A DNA stretch of 6,883 nucleotides from NCBI GenBank assembly GCA_030602675.1, contig JAUVZH010000139.1, positions 1 to 6,883 of the forward strand, in the 5' to 3' direction. Source of the stretch: Candidatus Heimdallarchaeota archaeon. GTDB taxonomy: Archaea > Asgardarchaeota > Heimdallarchaeia > JABLTI01. Shown here in pieces: positions 4,962 through 6,883 of the stretch. The stretch's first letter is position 1. Every line of letters begins with the position of its first letter. Made by a program: the position numbers and the translations under genes. The notes beneath the pieces are model-generated. The model was not told the origin of the DNA, did not search any database, and was given only the letters and a program-made list of their open reading frames with translations.

Positions 4962-6716
4962 TTATTCCTCATTTTCTTTATTACCTAAATAGCAAATAAT
5001 AACTGCTGCTAAAATCGATAATCCAATACCAAAAACGATCCTACCACGATAAGCATAATTTGGTCTACTTCCAGAATCATTTGGATCAGTATTTGTTCGA
5101 TAAATCTCATCATAATCTGAAAATCCATCATTATCTGAATCAGCTGAATAAGGTAAAGTTTCCAAGTAACCATTCTGATTAGCTCCAGGATTATCTGGAC
5201 ATTTAATATAACCTTCTTCTCTATCTGTTAAACCATCATTATCTGTATCTTTCAGTAAAGGATTTGTGCCATCGTGTAATTCCCACAAATTGAATTGTTC
5301 ATCCATATCTAAATCCTCCCAAGCATCATTAATATTATTATAATTTGAATCTTCATTAAAAGGATTCAAACCATACAAAAACTCAAACCAATTAGGTAAG
5401 TCATCAGCATCGTCATCATCATTATATAAATGATAAAGAAAAGTATTCCAAATCGAGTTATTTAGAAAATCTATATCTGCAAAACTATAATTTAAGTTAC
5501 TATAAGCCTTTACCCAAGAATTTTCAGAATAAGTATAAGGATATGGCATATAAATTGAGAGTCCATTTGCATTACCTTCTAAAGAGCTATCTTGGAAATT
5601 ACTAACTATTATTTCTTCTAATCTCTCAAGTGTTCTATTCACATGCAAAACTAATTCAGGATACATGTTACATAGAATTTTGTTATTCCTCATATTTTGG
5701 AGAAAGTGTATTAAATCCATATGATCGTATTCAAAATCTAATGTATTTGATCGTACAGAAATAAACTCAGTAATTTCTGATTTATTAGATAAATCGGATA
5801 ATTGAAGGAAAATGGAATTAAAAGGCTCAATGATATCTGAAACAGCGGACAAATCAACAAGTGATAGAGTTGTATCATAAAGAATTTGAATAAAGGGTTT
5901 AGAGAATCTTTTCTCATATGAATAAACAATACTTTCTGCTATTTCCAAGGGTGTGGTTATTCTATTTTTGTAGATTCTATTCAATGTTTTGTGGAATTTT
6001 AAATTACCACCAAAAAGAGGTTTCTGTGATGCAATTAAATAATCAGCCAAATTCCTTAATTCATATGCTGTTTCCAATGTAGCCATTAAGCAAGCTATTA
6101 AGTAGATAATATCAATTTTACCTATTTTATCAGTAATAGAGGTATTGATTGCTTGCTGAATTTCATCTAATGTTAAAACATCAAATATACTTGAATCATC
6201 ACTTGTTGTTTCATCTATACAGGTTCCTTTTACACCGAATCCATGATTACAAATTGCGAGCATATAATGAGATGCTGGAAAATTATCAATACTATAAGTG
6301 ATAAAATCAGAAAGAGTCGATGAATTATCCATCTCTCGTTCGTCCCAATCTTCAAGTAATAACGAATTTATTTTTGCATTATTGCAATCATGGTCTATTT
6401 GATATAATCGAGTGTTTGTCCAGTTATTAAGTGATGCATCATAATTCGGATTTCTATCTATTAATGCGATAATATTTATTCCTTCATCTTTTCTAAATCC
6501 CTTCTCCAGATCATTAAATAATTTCAACATATCATACTCTATGTTAGTATCTCCATTCATATAAAACATAAATGTCCAGATAGTATTTTTTGCTTGGGTA
6601 GTGCAATTAGGTTTTTTGAAACTGGAAGATATGAATGTGAAATTAATACAAATAAGACTTGACATAATTAAGCATGTAATTATTGAAACAGATATTTTCC
6701 TTTTATGGATTTTCAA
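4962..6716 (-). CDS. Clostripain-like (C11, clan CD) cysteine peptidase with Ca-binding DxDxDG repeats, membrane anchored
   Basis: The product is 584 residues. It begins with a basic N-region and hydrophobic segment (about 8-29) that serve as signal peptide or anchor. The C11 domain starts at 'WTFMFYMNGDTNIEYD' (47-62). His158 in 'ICNHGFG' and Cys209 in 'LIACLMATLETAYEL' are the expected catalytic pair. Position 207, usually Asp in DACLM, is Ile. The domain continues to about 425 ('GLSIYMPYPY' at 385-394). Residues 430-550 hold acidic thrombospondin type 3-like repeats, clearest at 'DTDNDGLTDREEGY' (490-503) and 'DSDNDGFSDYDE' (526-537), a likely Ca2+-binding stalk. A second hydrophobic segment (559-577) and a short tail end it, so the enzyme probably sits outside the membrane. 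Start is TTG at 6716: upstream in frame is a TGA, and the first ATG (codon 18) falls inside the signal segment. The stop abuts the iorA fragment with no terminator. Confidence 0.88.
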   Translation of the reverse strand: MKIHKRKISVSIITCLIMSSLICINFTFISSSFKKPNCTTQAKNTIWTFMFYMNGDTNIEYDMLKLFNDLEKGFRKDEGINIIALIDRNPNYDASLNNWTNTRLYQIDHDCNNAKINSLLLEDWDEREMDNSSTLSDFITYSIDNFPASHYMLAICNHGFGVKGTCIDETTSDDSSIFDVLTLDEIQQAINTSITDKIGKIDIIYLIACLMATLETAYELRNLADYLIASQKPLFGGNLKFHKTLNRIYKNRITTPLEIAESIVYSYEKRFSKPFIQILYDTTLSLVDLSAVSDIIEPFNSIFLQLSDLSNKSEITEFISVRSNTLDFEYDHMDLIHFLQNMRNNKILCNMYPELVLHVNRTLERLEEIIVSNFQDSSLEGNANGLSIYMPYPYTYSENSWVKAYSNLNYSFADIDFLNNSIWNTFLYHLYNDDDDADDLPNWFEFLYGLNPFNEDSNYNNINDAWEDLDMDEQFNLWELHDGTNPLLKDTDNDGLTDREEGYIKCPDNPGANQNGYLETLPYSADSDNDGFSDYDEIYRTNTDPNDSGSRPNYAYRGRIVFGIGLSILAAVIICYLGNKENEE

Positions 6717-6744
6717 TGTAAATCAATTATTAATTGACGAATAT

Positions 6745-6757
6745 CCTTTTTAAATAA
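6745..6757 (-). promoter_or_regulatory. TATA-like box for the C11 peptidase
   Basis: On the minus strand this reads TTATTTAAAAAGG, centred about 35 nt before the TTG start. Transcription would begin near 6725, leaving a leader of about 9 nt and no Shine-Dalgarno, which fits an almost leaderless archaeal transcript. As no terminator follows the peptidase, the transcript may run on through iorB. Confidence 0.5.
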
Positions 6758-6783
6758 CTGCTAACAGTTAGTCGAAAGTATTC

Positions 6784-6883
6784 TTAGATTTTCTTAGCCA
6801 ATTTACTAGGCTTATACCCTCAATTAGCGAGAGCAGCAAAGGTAATCTTCGTAAAGAGCAATTCACCGTAGCGTTTACAAGCG
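6784..6883 (-). pseudogene. End of an unidentified reading frame, interrupted by one in-frame TGA, running off the window
   Basis: From the window edge a minus-strand frame reads 20 residues ending 'LLFTKITFAALAN', then TGA at 6820-6822, then 11 more residues ('GYKPSKLAKKI') and TAA at 6784-6786. The continuation past the TGA looks as protein-like as the part before it, so the stop may be a mutation and the piece the tail of a decayed gene, possibly a transposase; I cannot assign a family from so little. Other frames here, including two on the plus strand, are also open for about 25 codons, so even the strand is uncertain. It shows no resemblance to IorA. Confidence 0.25.

Noticed and set aside
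5738..5929. Short minus-strand frame inside the C11 gene
   Set aside because: An out-of-phase shadow of the peptidase coding sequence, hydrophobic by composition only.

Overview
The window is AT-rich and looks archaeal. TATA-like boxes lie 35-44 nt upstream of four starts, and leaders appear short. Three of the five intact genes only read completely from TTG codons, and the protein families fit: TrmB-type regulator, two-zinc-ribbon protein, archaeal-type indolepyruvate:ferredoxin oxidoreductase (IOR), and clostripain-like C11 peptidase with DxDxDG repeats. This mix suggests an Asgard (Promethearchaeota) genome. That is an inference from family content, as there is no marker gene here.

Layout. 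(1) 159-2447 (+): a 762-residue protein with a TrmB-like winged helix, about 535 residues of mostly helical, coiled-coil-like sequence, and a TrmB/PLD-like C-terminal domain. It ends in a T-rich tract shared with the convergent gene. (2) 2480-3166 (-): a SUKH (SMI1/KNR4-like) protein with a C-terminal extension. (3) 3239-3544 (-): a small two-zinc-ribbon protein in which one ribbon has lost a cysteine to tyrosine. (4) 3567-3896: a 330-bp gap with four copies of CAAAGTGT(C) in a 110-bp block that can fold into two stems. (5) 3897-4520 (-): a complete iorB (IOR beta subunit), preceded at 4527-4961 by only the last 144 codons of iorA. (6) 4962-6716 (-): a secreted or membrane-anchored C11 peptidase whose stop codon lies about 1-2 codons from where iorA homology starts. 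(7) 6784-6883 (-): the end of a reading frame, broken by one in-frame stop, that runs off the window.

The most notable point is the iorA/C11 junction. IOR needs both subunits: IorA carries TPP and the clusters, IorB is the gamma-like partner. Here IorA has lost its N-terminal three quarters, including the TPP-binding core, while IorB is intact and keeps a strong Shine-Dalgarno inside the iorA stop. Either a rearrangement broke the operon and left iorB downstream of the peptidase promoter, or the contig is chimeric near 4956-4961. The other genes show no clear functional link to each other. I found no CRISPR array, tRNA, rRNA or intact mobile element.
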